The position numbers were made by a program, and so were the translations under genes. The notes beneath the pieces are model-generated. The model saw only the letters and a list, made by a program, of their open reading frames with translations, did not search any database and was not told where the DNA came from. This document shows positions 35,138 to 43,139 of a DNA stretch of 64,000 bases, in pieces (within the stretch, counting starts at the first letter, position 1; every line of letters begins with the position of its first letter). Origin of the DNA: CAYRES01 sp964423425 (GTDB lineage: Bacteria; Actinomycetota; Thermoleophilia; RBG-16-64-13). The stretch is taken from assembly GCA_964423425.1 (NCBI GenBank), contig CAYRES010000001.1, positions 248,001 through 312,000 on the forward strand, given 5' to 3'.

Positions 35138-36307
35138 GTGCAGTTTTCGAAGCGCATGGATAATCTGACTCCCTACCTGTTCGCCGAGATAGAGCGGAAG
35201 ATAAAGGCCAAGCGGGAACAGGGAGTAGACGTGATCAGTCTCGGGATCGGCGATCCCGACATCCCCACTCCGGCCTACGTGGTGGAAGAGATGCAGCGGC
35301 AGGTGGGCAACCCGGCGAACCATCGTTATCCCAGCAACGCGGGTGTGCCGGAGTACGGCCGGGCGGCCGCCGCGTTCTACAAGCAGCGTTTCGGTGTGGA
35401 CCTCGATCCGGCCCAAGAGTTCTTCCCCCTCTTGGGATCCAAAGAGGGGCTGGCGCACATTTGTCTTTCCACCGTTGACCCCGGTGACGTGGTGCTGGTC
35501 GCCGATCCGGGCTACCCGGTGTACCGTGCCGGCACGGTGATTGCGGGTGCGGAGCCCTACACTATGCCGTTGTTGGCCGAGAACGGCTTCCTCCCCGATC
35601 TGGAGGCGATCCCAGAGGATGTCGCCGCCCGGGCGAAGCTCATGTTCATCGGTTATCCGAACAACCCCACGGGTGCCATCATTCCCGAGGGCAGTGATTT
35701 CTTCTCGCGGGTCATCGACTTCGCGAAGACCTACGAGATCGCCGTCGTTCACGACAACGCCTACTCTGAACTCTGCTACGAGGGGTATACGGCGCCCAGC
35801 TTTCTCGAGACCCCTGGGGCGCGGGATGTGGGCGTGGAGTTCTGGAGCTTCTCCAAGCCCTTCAACATGACCGGGTGGCGCATCGGTTTTGCCGTGGGCA
35901 ATGAGGAGATCCTGCAGCATCTGTGGCGCTTGAAGACCAACATGGATTCAGGCATGTTCGATGCCCTGCAGCGCACCGGGGCCTTCATTCTCGAGAGTTC
36001 GTGGGACTTCGTCGCGCAGATGAACGCCACCTACCGCCGCCGGCGCGACCTCGTGTGCCGGGCGCTCGCCTCCATCGGGCTCGCGGTCGAGGTGCCTAAG
36101 GCCACCATCTACGTCTGGGTGCCGGTGCCCGAAGGCTATACCTCGGCCACGTTCGCGGAACACGTGCTCGATCAGGCCGGGGTGGTCGTCGCGCCGGGTA
36201 CAGGCTATGGGGAGTACGGAGAGGGCTTCGTGCGCATCTCGCTCACCGCTCCCGACGACCGTATCGAAGAGGCGGTGGGCCGCATCGAGAAATCACTCTC
36301 CATCTGA
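35138..36307 (+). CDS. dapL: LL-diaminopimelate aminotransferase
   Basis: PLP-dependent class I/II aminotransferase converting tetrahydrodipicolinate directly to LL-DAP. The 389-residue protein has SLGIGDPDIPTP, GYPNNPTGAIIP, HDNAYSEL, and the Schiff-base lysine (residue 240) in SFSKPFNMTGWRIGF. GTG 35138 has AAGGAGG 5 bases before it. The family also includes other aminotransferases, but adjacency to dapF makes DapL the best reading. The 125 bases upstream hold no gene. Confidence 0.9.
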   Translation: MQFSKRMDNLTPYLFAEIERKIKAKREQGVDVISLGIGDPDIPTPAYVVEEMQRQVGNPANHRYPSNAGVPEYGRAAAAFYKQRFGVDLDPAQEFFPLLGSKEGLAHICLSTVDPGDVVLVADPGYPVYRAGTVIAGAEPYTMPLLAENGFLPDLEAIPEDVAARAKLMFIGYPNNPTGAIIPEGSDFFSRVIDFAKTYEIAVVHDNAYSELCYEGYTAPSFLETPGARDVGVEFWSFSKPFNMTGWRIGFAVGNEEILQHLWRLKTNMDSGMFDALQRTGAFILESSWDFVAQMNATYRRRRDLVCRALASIGLAVEVPKATIYVWVPVPEGYTSATFAEHVLDQAGVVVAPGTGYGEYGEGFVRISLTAPDDRIEEAVGRIEKSLSI

Positions 36308-36312
36308 CAACC

Positions 36313-36774
36313 ATGCGTGTTCCCGTCCGGTTGTTGCGCGAGGGAGCCCGGCTGCCTACTCGGGTCCATCCGGGTGACGCCGGGTCGGATCTCTACGCCT
36401 GCGAAGCCGTCTCCATCCCTCCCGGGGAGCGGCGAGAGGTGGGCACCGGCATCGCCTTGGCGATTCCCCCGGGTTTCGCGGGGTTCGTGCAGGCTCGTTC
36501 AGGACTCGCCTTCCGGCTGGGCATCATGGTGGTCAATGCGCCCGGGCTCATCGATGCCGGCTATCGCGGGGAGGTGCGGGCATGCCTGTTCAATTCGGGA
36601 ACCGAGACCTTCGAGGTGGCGCCGGGCGACCGCATTGCCCAGCTGGTCATACAGCAGGTGGAGGCGCCGGAGTTCGCCGAGGTCTCCGACCTCGATCACA
36701 CCAGCCGGGGCGCCGGCGGCTTCGGCAGCACAGGGATGGGCGGTCAGGGCTCCGGGGTCCAGGGACAGCGCTGA
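36313..36774 (+). CDS. dut: Deoxyuridine 5'-triphosphate nucleotidohydrolase
   Basis: Hydrolyses dUTP to dUMP, keeping uracil out of DNA. The 153-residue trimeric-type protein has all five motifs: HPGDAGSDLYA (1), ARSGLAFRLG (2), NAPGLIDAGYRGEV (3), PGDRIAQLVI (4), and the Gly-rich tail motif RGAGGFGSTG (5). It starts 6 bases after dapL and its last 31 bases overlap, tail to tail, the Nudix gene on the other strand. Confidence 0.95.
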   Translation: MRVPVRLLREGARLPTRVHPGDAGSDLYACEAVSIPPGERREVGTGIALAIPPGFAGFVQARSGLAFRLGIMVVNAPGLIDAGYRGEVRACLFNSGTETFEVAPGDRIAQLVIQQVEAPEFAEVSDLDHTSRGAGGFGSTGMGGQGSGVQGQR

Positions 36775-37337
36775 TGCACGAGCGGCGGCCAGTCGTCGCG
36801 GTGCCTCGAGAGATCAAGGGTGCTCCACGAGGCGAGGAGTCCCTGGATGGGGGGACGGACGTCGAGTGGCCCCAGCTCGTCGGTCCGGAACCAGCGGAGT
36901 TCTTTGACCGCGGGGTCGACCGTGGCGGTGGTGCCGGTGGACTCGGAGAGCAGCGCAGGGAACACGATGTGCACCGTGTGGCGCTCCCTGCCGGCGTCGG
37001 GTGATATCGTCTCGAGCAATGCTAGGGGAGGCCCGACGACTTCTCCGGCGGCGCCCAACTCCTCGCGCAGCTCCCGCACGAGTGCCTCTTCCAGCCCCTC
37101 TCCTCGTGCCACTCCGCCTCCCGGGAGAAGCCAGTGGTGCCGGCCTCCCTTGGTGTGGCGCACCAGGAGAACCTGCCCCTCGCTCAGAAGGAGAGCGGCT
37201 ACCCGTATGCGGGGAAGAAGCGGGCGGGGGGCCGACGGGTGTGAGACCGGCGGTGTCGCGGGGCGGGTCCCCGCGGCCGTAGGCCTCGGGGAAGTGGGCT
37301 CGGGTCCGCGCGCTTCGTATCTCGACATCTGGGCCAC
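36744..37337 (-). CDS. Nudix hydrolase
   Basis: Mg-dependent pyrophosphohydrolase of unknown substrate. The complete Nudix box is present as GGGVARGEGLEEALVRELREELG (G-x5-E-x7-REUxEExGU), preceded by VAALLLSEGQVLLVRHTKGGRHHWLLPG. The first 40 or so residues are Pro/Thr/Arg-rich and may not be translated; an internal GTG (VSHPSAPRP...) is a possible start. It is the only minus-strand gene in this part and converges on dut with a 31-base overlap. Confidence 0.85.
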   Translation of the reverse strand: MAQMSRYEARGPEPTSPRPTAAGTRPATPPVSHPSAPRPLLPRIRVAALLLSEGQVLLVRHTKGGRHHWLLPGGGVARGEGLEEALVRELREELGAAGEVVGPPLALLETISPDAGRERHTVHIVFPALLSESTGTTATVDPAVKELRWFRTDELGPLDVRPPIQGLLASWSTLDLSRHRDDWPPLVHQRCPWTPEP

Positions 37338-37539
37338 CTTCCCCTACTCGATCGCTTGGCCGACGTAGCCGGCTCGGCTGCTCCACCTGCAATTGGCCCT
37401 CAAGAACATGAGCGAAATGCCGATGATGCCGGCAGCGCACTCATCCTTCCGAGGCCCACCCGGGCATCGCCGAGGATACCGGGAAACATTACTCAGGAAA
37501 ATGGTTGTCTAGAAAAACAACAGTTGGGCAGAGTAAGGA

Positions 37540-37620
37540 TGTAAGCGCTAAGGGCAAACCACTCGCGAGGGTGGGACGCAAAGCTACAGGACCCACGTGG
37601 TCGGCTGAGCTGCCGCTTCC
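37540..37620 (+). promoter_or_regulatory. Cyclic di-GMP-I riboswitch (GEMM-I) upstream of pilin
   Basis: The aptamer core is recognisable by eye: GGCAAACC (37553-37560), a P2 stem 37559-37564/37569-37574 capped by the GNRA tetraloop GCGA, then GACGCAAAGC (37575-37584), a P3 arm around 37585-37612, and P1 closure AAGCG (37543-37547)/CGCTT (37614-37618). About 100 bases separate it from the pilin ATG. That spacer has GACGAT (37652-37657)/ATCGTC (37687-37692) and GTACG/CGTAC close to the ribosome site but no T-run, so translational control is likely. GEMM-I riboswitches before pilin genes are known in other phyla. Confidence 0.85.
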
Positions 37621-37720
37621 CTCTCCGTGTGCGTTTCCCCCGCGTATCTCAGACGATAGGTCTGTGTGCGCACGTAAACAGTGGCAATCGTCCGTACGTA
37701 ACGTACAGAGGGAGGGCAAC

Positions 37721-38185
37721 ATGTTGTGCAAGATTCGAAAGAGAATGCAGGGTGAGGGTGGTTTTACCCTCATCGAACTCCTGGTGGTGATCATCATCAT
37801 CGCCATCCTGGCCGCCATCGCCATCCCCACCTTCTTGGGGCAGCGCAACAAGGCGCAGGATGCGGCAGCCAAGTCCAACGTCCGCAACGGTATGACGGCG
37901 ATGGAGTCGGCGTTCGTGGACACGCGCGATTTCAGCGCGGTTACTCAGGCCATCCTGGCCGAGATTGAACCGGGGCTCACCTTTGCATCGGGTGGCGACG
38001 CGGCGGGCGCACTGAACCCAGCGGCCAACCCCGGCACAGTGTACTTCTTCTCCGGGGCAGCTGAGACGTACAACATGGGTTGCAGGAGCGAATCAGGGAA
38101 GACCTTCGGCGTCTTCGTGAGTAAGCTCGCGGGCGGCGGTGGCACCACCTACTACATCGACAATGGGGTGGTAACGGCCTGGTAG
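37721..38185 (+). CDS. Type IV pilin, PilA-like
   Basis: Probable structural pilin of 154 residues. A 14-residue basic leader (MLCKIRKRMQGEGG) precedes the prepilin peptidase site G|FTLIE, with the conserved Glu+5 and a hydrophobic helix VVIIIIAILAAIAIPTF. A soluble domain with a CRSESGKTFGVFV segment and a final YYIDNGVVTAW strand follows. ATG 37721 has GAGGGAGGG just upstream. It lies directly downstream of the c-di-GMP riboswitch, so pilin synthesis is likely set by that messenger. No pilus ATPase, PilC or peptidase gene lies in this window. Confidence 0.9.
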   Translation: MLCKIRKRMQGEGGFTLIELLVVIIIIAILAAIAIPTFLGQRNKAQDAAAKSNVRNGMTAMESAFVDTRDFSAVTQAILAEIEPGLTFASGGDAAGALNPAANPGTVYFFSGAAETYNMGCRSESGKTFGVFVSKLAGGGGTTYYIDNGVVTAW

Positions 38186-38218
38186 AGTCCTCGGCCTTGG
38201 CCGGCGTTATCTGGTCAC

Positions 38219-38443
38219 ATGTTGGATGTGGAAGAAGGGGGGCGGCGGCCGGGAGGCCCCCCCCCCCCATGCGCGCGAAGGGGTTGTTATGAGCGACCCC
38301 CCAGGGGGAACTTTATTAAACGTGCGTCGTTCCAAATGCTGGCAGNNNNNNNNNNGGGTTGGGGGGGGGGGGGGGGGGGTTTTTTTTTTTTTTTTTTTTG
38401 GGGGGTGTGGGGGGGGGGGGGGGGGGGGGGCCCCCCCCGCCCC
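38219..38443. other. Assembly gap with unreliable flanks
   Basis: Ten Ns (38346-38355) are flanked by runs of G, T, G and C that do not resemble genomic DNA. The 79 bases left of the Ns (38267-38345) align without gaps to 38444-38522 on the right, with 61 identities by my count, so the left copy is probably an error-rich reading of the same locus. Translations across the gap are meaningless. The true distance between the two pilin genes is therefore unknown and likely shorter. Confidence 0.8.
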
Positions 38444-38508
38444 CCTTGCGCTCGAAGTGCTTGATCTGAGCTACCGCCAAGGGGAATCTTTCTTCAAGGT
38501 GCTTCGTT

Positions 38509-38529
38509 CCAATGGCTGCCAGCCATTGG
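38509..38529 (+). repeat. Perfect inverted repeat upstream of the second pilin gene
   Basis: CCAATGGCTG (38509-38518) and CAGCCATTGG (38520-38529) are exact complements around one base, ending 33 bases before the ATG at 38562. It could be an operator for a dimeric regulator or a hairpin in the mRNA leader. No T-run follows, so it is not an obvious terminator. Confidence 0.55.
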
Positions 38530-38561
38530 AGCACAACCAGATCGCGAGACAGGGATAAGTC

Positions 38562-39062
38562 ATGATGGGCATACACATGATGCGAGCCAACCGATCCCAG
38601 GGCTTCACCCTTATCGAGCTCCTGATCGTGATCATCATCGTCGCCATCTTGGCCGCGATCGCGATCCCCACGTTCTTCGGAGCGCGGAGCCAGGCCCACA
38701 ACGCGGCGTCCTATACGCTGGTACGGAATGCCTTGACGGCCGTGGAGAGTCTCAACATCGATTACAGGGACTACCGGAATGTGACCCTCCATGACTTGCA
38801 GGGAATCGAGCCGTCCATATCGTGGAACGTGGTCGCATTCGATCTGGTCGACCCGTTGGTGCCCACCATCAGCCAGAATGTGGTCGCAGGGGCGCGGTTC
38901 AATCAGATCGACTTCTATCCGCAGGCCAGGGATGCGTTCGATGTCGCGACGAGAAGCGAGAGCGGCGATCTGTATGGCATTGAGGTTGTCACCACCGGCA
39001 ACTCCCAAACCAGCTACATCAAGGTCAAGATTGTCGACGGACAGGGATCGCGGGGCTTGTAG
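38562..39062 (+). CDS. Type IV pilin, second PilA-like copy
   Basis: Protein of 166 residues with leader MMGIHMMRANRSQG and cleavage site G|FTLIE, then LLIVIIIVAILAAIAIPTFFG, almost identical to the first pilin over the N-terminal helix. The C-terminal domain differs (ARDAFDVATRSESGDLYGIEV, SYIKVKIVDG) but shares the RSESG motif, suggesting duplication and divergence. ATG 38562 has AGGGA 5 bases upstream; later in-frame ATGs at 38577 and 38580 would give a shorter leader. The two genes could encode major and minor pilins or alternative subunits. Confidence 0.88.
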   Translation: MMGIHMMRANRSQGFTLIELLIVIIIVAILAAIAIPTFFGARSQAHNAASYTLVRNALTAVESLNIDYRDYRNVTLHDLQGIEPSISWNVVAFDLVDPLVPTISQNVVAGARFNQIDFYPQARDAFDVATRSESGDLYGIEVVTTGNSQTSYIKVKIVDGQGSRGL

Positions 39063-39221
39063 AGGGACGACGTAGATCCAGAGTCGGGCGGGGGTTTGTG
39101 GAGAGGCCGGGGAGTGTCGGGTCCTGCGGTGGATTGGCGCCCGCACTGAGGCCATGGGTCGGTAGAATACCCAAAGAGCCCTTGTGTGGGATCATGCCGT
39201 TCACGTTCTTCGGGGATGCTT

Positions 39222-39824
39222 ATGATGCGAATGTCCGAGCGTGCAATCCTATGGATGCTCATTGCGATCGGGGTCGCCTCCTTGGTTGTGTTGGCGGCCT
39301 GCTCCGACTCGCTGCACGAGGCTCAGTCTCTTGAGGCTCAAGGGGACTACGAAGCAGCCATTACCATCTACGAGACCTTGCTCGAGGCGAGGCCGGATGA
39401 TGCGGCAGCGGTGAGTGGTCTCGCTTCGAACCTCATGATTATGGGCCGTCACGATGAGGCCCTCCCTTGGCAGGAGAAGGCCCTGGCGCTCAATCCCAAG
39501 GACGCGCAGACGGCGGTTGAGCTCGGCTTCAATTACCTGCGCCATCAACAGCGCCCTCACGATGCCGTGGAGTCCTTCCGTGCCGCTGTGGCCACTGAGG
39601 CTTCGTCGAGGAACCGTTGTTTTCTTGCCCAAGGCTTGATGGTACTTGATGACTACGTCGCGGCCGAGGGGGAGTTGCGAGAAGCGATCGAGAGCGAGCC
39701 CGAGTACGCCTACTCCTACCGTCTTCTTATCGGCTTGTTGGAGAGGGAGGGGAGGGGCCGGGAAATTGAGGAGACCCGGGCTCTTGCCGAGAGCCGAGGG
39801 GTGCCGCTCGAGGAGGAGGAGTAG
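39222..39824 (+). CDS. TPR-repeat lipoprotein
   Basis: About 200 residues. A signal peptide with lipobox VVLAAC|S is followed by tandem TPR-like helices (ALEAQGDYEAAITIYETLLEARPDD, LMIMGRHDEALPWQEKALALNPKD, and two more degenerate units) and an acidic end. ATG 39222 is chosen for GGGGA 5 bases upstream; ATGs at 39216, 39225 and 39231 are alternatives. TPR lipoproteins such as PilF/PilW-type pilotins help secretin or pilus assembly, and the location between pilin genes suggests a related role, which is inference. Confidence 0.8.
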   Translation: MMRMSERAILWMLIAIGVASLVVLAACSDSLHEAQSLEAQGDYEAAITIYETLLEARPDDAAAVSGLASNLMIMGRHDEALPWQEKALALNPKDAQTAVELGFNYLRHQQRPHDAVESFRAAVATEASSRNRCFLAQGLMVLDDYVAAEGELREAIESEPEYAYSYRLLIGLLEREGRGREIEETRALAESRGVPLEEEE

Positions 39825-39945
39825 TTTCGAGGCCCGGTGGGCGGCGTACGGCGGAGCGTTCGCGATGCGATCGCGAGGAATGAGGCGTCCAACGTCGGAC
39901 CAAGGTTGGATACGGGGATGCAGGCAGCCGCTATAGGCTGTCGGC

Positions 39946-40521
39946 ATGAAGAGAAGACCAACCCACAAGCGCGCTACCGAGAAGACCTTCGGGGAAGAGG
40001 TGTCCTTCAAAGACCGCCAGGTGAGCGGCCTCCCCCGAGGCATTGGAGGCCACACCCTCCTCGAGCTTCTGGTGACTCTGACGGTGCTCCTTGTCGTGGC
40101 CGCCGTGGCCGCTCTTTCTCTGCCGGAGCTCGTTGAGGGCGAACAGTCACGGGCCGCAGGGCAGGCGACACAGGCGGCGTTGGCGGTGGGTCAGGTCCAG
40201 GTTCTCTCCGTGGGTGTGCCGGTTGAGGTGGAAGCGAGAGCGGCGGAGATACGTGCTGGTAGTTCCCCTTCACCTTCCGGTTCTGACCCTGAGGTTATCC
40301 TGGCAATGCCATCGTCACTCAGTATCGCCGGGTGCTCTCCGTTGATCCCCACCATGAACGTCAACCGCTGGCGCGTCGGCGATGGTGCTGTGGTGGGCAT
40401 CACCTGGCCGTTTGCCGTCCCCAATTCGGCCGGCTCCATCATGTACGGTTCGTCGGGGCGGGGAGCACGGGTGGTCGTCCGGGTCGGCAGTGGACTGACG
40501 CGCCGGGAGTTGCTGCAGTGA
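39946..40521 (+). CDS. Type IV pseudopilin, GspH/FimT-like
   Basis: Protein of 191 residues with an unusually long basic leader (about 35 residues) and a cleavage motif G|HTLLE, where His replaces the usual Phe at +1 but Glu+5 is kept. A hydrophobic helix LLVTLTVLLVVAAVAALSLP follows. The remainder includes a Ser/Pro-rich segment and a C-terminal RGARVVVRVGSGLTRRELLQ strand. It is the first gene of a four-gene operon; its stop overlaps the next GTG by 4 bases. Minor pilins of this kind prime pilus assembly. Confidence 0.78.
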   Translation: MKRRPTHKRATEKTFGEEVSFKDRQVSGLPRGIGGHTLLELLVTLTVLLVVAAVAALSLPELVEGEQSRAAGQATQAALAVGQVQVLSVGVPVEVEARAAEIRAGSSPSPSGSDPEVILAMPSSLSIAGCSPLIPTMNVNRWRVGDGAVVGITWPFAVPNSAGSIMYGSSGRGARVVVRVGSGLTRRELLQ

Positions 40522-41300
40522 GCGGCCTTGTTCGGGGGAGAAGCACCACGGGCATCGGCGCATTCTGTCGTGTGCGGTGCGCCTGCCGTTCTACTTCCGG
40601 CGGCTTCGTCCTCATCGAGTTCATGGTGGCGTTGCTTCTGATGTCCATCGTTCTCACCGCCATGTGCTCGGCGTATCTGCAGGCACGGGCTCGAGTGACG
40701 GCTCTCGCCCGCGACGCGGCGTCGGCAGTGGCGCCGCCCGTCGGCGGCCCTTCTTCCGAGTCGGCCGCGCTCTGGCATTGGGGGCCACGGGTGGGGCGCG
40801 TCATGTGGGAACCGGGGCCCACGCTCTCCATTGACCGGCGCGCACCCGGCACGAGCAGCCAAGACCTGCTCGGTCTGTGGGTTGAAGGATGGTTCGTCGG
40901 TGAGTTCGAGGTCGGCCCCGCCTCCTTCTTTCGGCTTGGCCCGGCGGAAGGGGGCTGGGGTCTCCGCCCTGGTGGGGAGGTTGTCGTGAGGGCGCGGCGC
41001 GCTGGTGAGCCCTGGGGGGCCCCGGTCCGAACGATGGTCGGGCTGCAAGGGGATAATTACCTGCCGAACACCGGGATTGCGCCGGGGACGGGGCATCCCT
41101 TCGCCCTCACCGTGCATCCTCCCGCTGCCGGTCTGATCACTTTTCGGGTGTCGGCGGGCGGGGGGGCCGTCGCTCTGGGCTCCGACAGCGGCCCCCTGGG
41201 GTGGGTGGGAATGCCCGCCGGTCCACTCGTGATTGAAGGTCTGGCTCACCGGCAGGCGCTCTATGTGGACTGTGCGCGCGATGTCGATGTGTATTTCTGA
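40518..41300 (+). CDS. Minor pseudopilin with N-methylation motif
   Basis: 260-residue protein from GTG 40518, which overlaps the previous stop as GTGA. A 29-residue leader containing two cysteines precedes G|FVLIE and the helix FMVALLLMSIVLTAMCSAYL. The C-terminal part (LGLWVEGWFVGEFEVGPASFF, FRVSAGGGAVALG, ALYVDCARDVDVYF) is all-beta and of no family I can name. Position 2 in the operon suggests a PilV/GspI-like role. The final 20 bases overlap the next gene. Confidence 0.72.
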   Translation: MSGLVRGRSTTGIGAFCRVRCACRSTSGGFVLIEFMVALLLMSIVLTAMCSAYLQARARVTALARDAASAVAPPVGGPSSESAALWHWGPRVGRVMWEPGPTLSIDRRAPGTSSQDLLGLWVEGWFVGEFEVGPASFFRLGPAEGGWGLRPGGEVVVRARRAGEPWGAPVRTMVGLQGDNYLPNTGIAPGTGHPFALTVHPPAAGLITFRVSAGGGAVALGSDSGPLGWVGMPAGPLVIEGLAHRQALYVDCARDVDVYF

Positions 41301-41973
41301 GTGCACACATCCGTTCCTCGGTGGAGGCAGGCGCGGGCAGGCGATTCCCCGAGCATCGTGTGTCCGAAACCCGTGGGTGCGGCAGCCGAGGGGGTTCAGC
41401 CTCATTGAGTTGCTCGTCGCCCTGATGTTGACCTCTCTGCTCGCTCTCGCCCTTCTGCCTCTGTGGCACGGTATGCGATCAGGCGGCGTCGCCGGGGGTG
41501 ACGGCCTCATCGCGGCACTGCAGGGAAGAGTCGCCTCCTTGCGTTTCGAGCGCGATCTTCGACTTGCTGACTCAGGGGTGATGGCGGAATTGGGCTGTGC
41601 TCCGATACTGGAAGCTACGCCGCATCAGGTGGTACTGCTATCGCGATCCACGGGTGGAGGCACCGGCGGCCTCGAGGTGGTCGAGTGGGAGTTCACCTCC
41701 GGCAGCCTCATGCGGCGGCGTGCACCCTACACAGGCTATCTGCCGGCCGCTTTCGCACACAGTTTCTTCAGAGACCACAAGACCATGCTCGAGGAGGTAG
41801 CCGAGGAATGCGCCTTTGAATACTATGCGGGGGAATCGCGACTCGACCTCCCCCTGTCCCGAGATGAAACATGGCGCATAGACTCCGTGCGTCTTTCGGG
41901 GTACGTGGTGCGGGAGGTGGGCAACCACCGCGTTCGGGCCCCGCTCGCCGCCTGGGGGAAGGTGGGGCGGTGA
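41281..41973 (+). CDS. Minor pseudopilin, PilW/GspJ-like
   Basis: About 230 residues. A long leader ends in RQPRG|FSLIELLVALMLTSLLALALLPLW, a textbook prepilin site with Glu+5. The body has VASLRFERDLRLADSG, a pattern seen in PilW/GspJ proteins, and a C-terminal Arg-rich strand. ATG 41281 or 41287 are the likely starts, inside the end of the previous gene, with no clear ribosome site, so translation is probably coupled. The stop overlaps the next GTG by 4 bases. Confidence 0.78.
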   Translation: MSMCISECTHPFLGGGRRGQAIPRASCVRNPWVRQPRGFSLIELLVALMLTSLLALALLPLWHGMRSGGVAGGDGLIAALQGRVASLRFERDLRLADSGVMAELGCAPILEATPHQVVLLSRSTGGGTGGLEVVEWEFTSGSLMRRRAPYTGYLPAAFAHSFFRDHKTMLEEVAEECAFEYYAGESRLDLPLSRDETWRIDSVRLSGYVVREVGNHRVRAPLAAWGKVGR

Positions 41974-43085
41974 GGCGTCGCGCCCGTGTGGCACCGATGG
42001 ATATGGGACTTCTGGTCAACTCCGTACGCCCGCCGGGCTTCAGGGGGCAGCGGACCCCCACCACCGCTATAGGAAGCCGCCTCGAGGACGGCGGCTCGGC
42101 CACGGTGCTCGTGCTTATGGTGTTGTTGGGAGTGACTGCTCTGGTCACGGCGCTCTACTCGCTGTCGTTGGCCGCGCTGTCCGCGGCGGAGAACGAGCGT
42201 ATCGGCCACCACGTGCGTGCCGGCGATCAGGGTCAGATGGGAGTGGTCCTCCGCGAAGCACTCTCCTCGTGGCAATACATGGTGGCAGCGCCGGCTCCAG
42301 GTTACAGAGGGTCATTCACGCCGGACGGCGACAACCCCGAGAACTTGGGGACGGTGAAAGTGGGTCGGGTCACTGCGCCCGGTGTATTGACCACCACGGT
42401 AGGGGCAGAACGAGGCCGAGACGGCCTTGACCTTCCCCGAGCGGCGCTGGTGGCGAGGAGGCTTCGCTGGCATCCGGACCGCACTGATCCGCTGCTTCTC
42501 CCGGCCGCAGGCGGAATCTCGGGCGGCGCCGGCGGAACGGGCTCGTACGGGGACGCAGATCAGGCGGCTGTGACGGTCGCCCTCTTGTGGGGAGGTGTCA
42601 CGCCCGAGCTGTTGCCTGCGGGCACGAAGATGACAGCGCTCACCTCATCCTGGCATCTTGACGAAGGTTCGGCGCTTCGGGTGGCCGGCGTTGCTTCGGC
42701 CTCGGATCCAGAGGCGGCTGTCTCCTGGGAAGTCGCTCCACCAGACAACGTGCTTCTTCTCTCCGCAGGGGGCAGGGTCACGCCCACTCTCCTTTCCGGG
42801 CGTGGCGGCGGCACGGAAACGCCGGTGCTGATTGTGAGCCGGGGCGCCGCAGCCGTGGATCTGGGGGGGTTGGGCCCGCTCCACGGGGTGGTGGTCGCCG
42901 ACGGTGACGTCGTGTTGGAGGGGACAGAGGTGTACGGAGCCGTTTTTGCGACGGGTGACGTCGACCTGGGTGCCACCGGGAGGCTCATCTATCACCCGGC
43001 CGTGTTTCGCTGGGCGACGGACCGATCGCTCATGAGGGGACGCTTGGTGCCGGGTACGGTGGAGGAGGCACTTGTGCCGGAGTGA
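41970..43085 (+). CDS. Pilus-assembly protein, PilX-like, with beta-rich C-terminus
   Basis: 371-residue protein from GTG 41970 (GTGA overlap with the gene before). After a basic stretch of about 45 residues comes DGGSATVLVLMVLLGVTALVTALYSLSLAALSAAENE, a hydrophobic segment resembling the PilX N-terminal domain without the prepilin Phe/Glu signature. The C-terminal 100 residues contain repeated short strands (LHGVVVADGDVVLEGTEVYG, AVFATGDVDLGATG) like a right-handed beta-helix or bactofilin rung. Large PilX/GspK-like tip proteins commonly end minor-pilin operons. Confidence 0.7.
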   Translation: MRRRARVAPMDMGLLVNSVRPPGFRGQRTPTTAIGSRLEDGGSATVLVLMVLLGVTALVTALYSLSLAALSAAENERIGHHVRAGDQGQMGVVLREALSSWQYMVAAPAPGYRGSFTPDGDNPENLGTVKVGRVTAPGVLTTTVGAERGRDGLDLPRAALVARRLRWHPDRTDPLLLPAAGGISGGAGGTGSYGDADQAAVTVALLWGGVTPELLPAGTKMTALTSSWHLDEGSALRVAGVASASDPEAAVSWEVAPPDNVLLLSAGGRVTPTLLSGRGGGTETPVLIVSRGAAAVDLGGLGPLHGVVVADGDVVLEGTEVYGAVFATGDVDLGATGRLIYHPAVFRWATDRSLMRGRLVPGTVEEALVPE

Positions 43086-43139
43086 TGCGTGTGGCCGGCC
43101 GGCTTGGGGGGCGGCATGGTGGGCGGATTCTCGGGCCGG

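Noticed and set aside
38219..38558. Short plus-strand frames reading through the N gap
   Set aside because: They translate homopolymers and Ns (poly-Gly, poly-Phe), an assembly artefact.
39132..39168. TTGGCG...TAGAAT upstream of the TPR lipoprotein gene as a promoter
   Set aside because: The spacer of 23 bases is too long; only the -10 looks good, so it was not listed.
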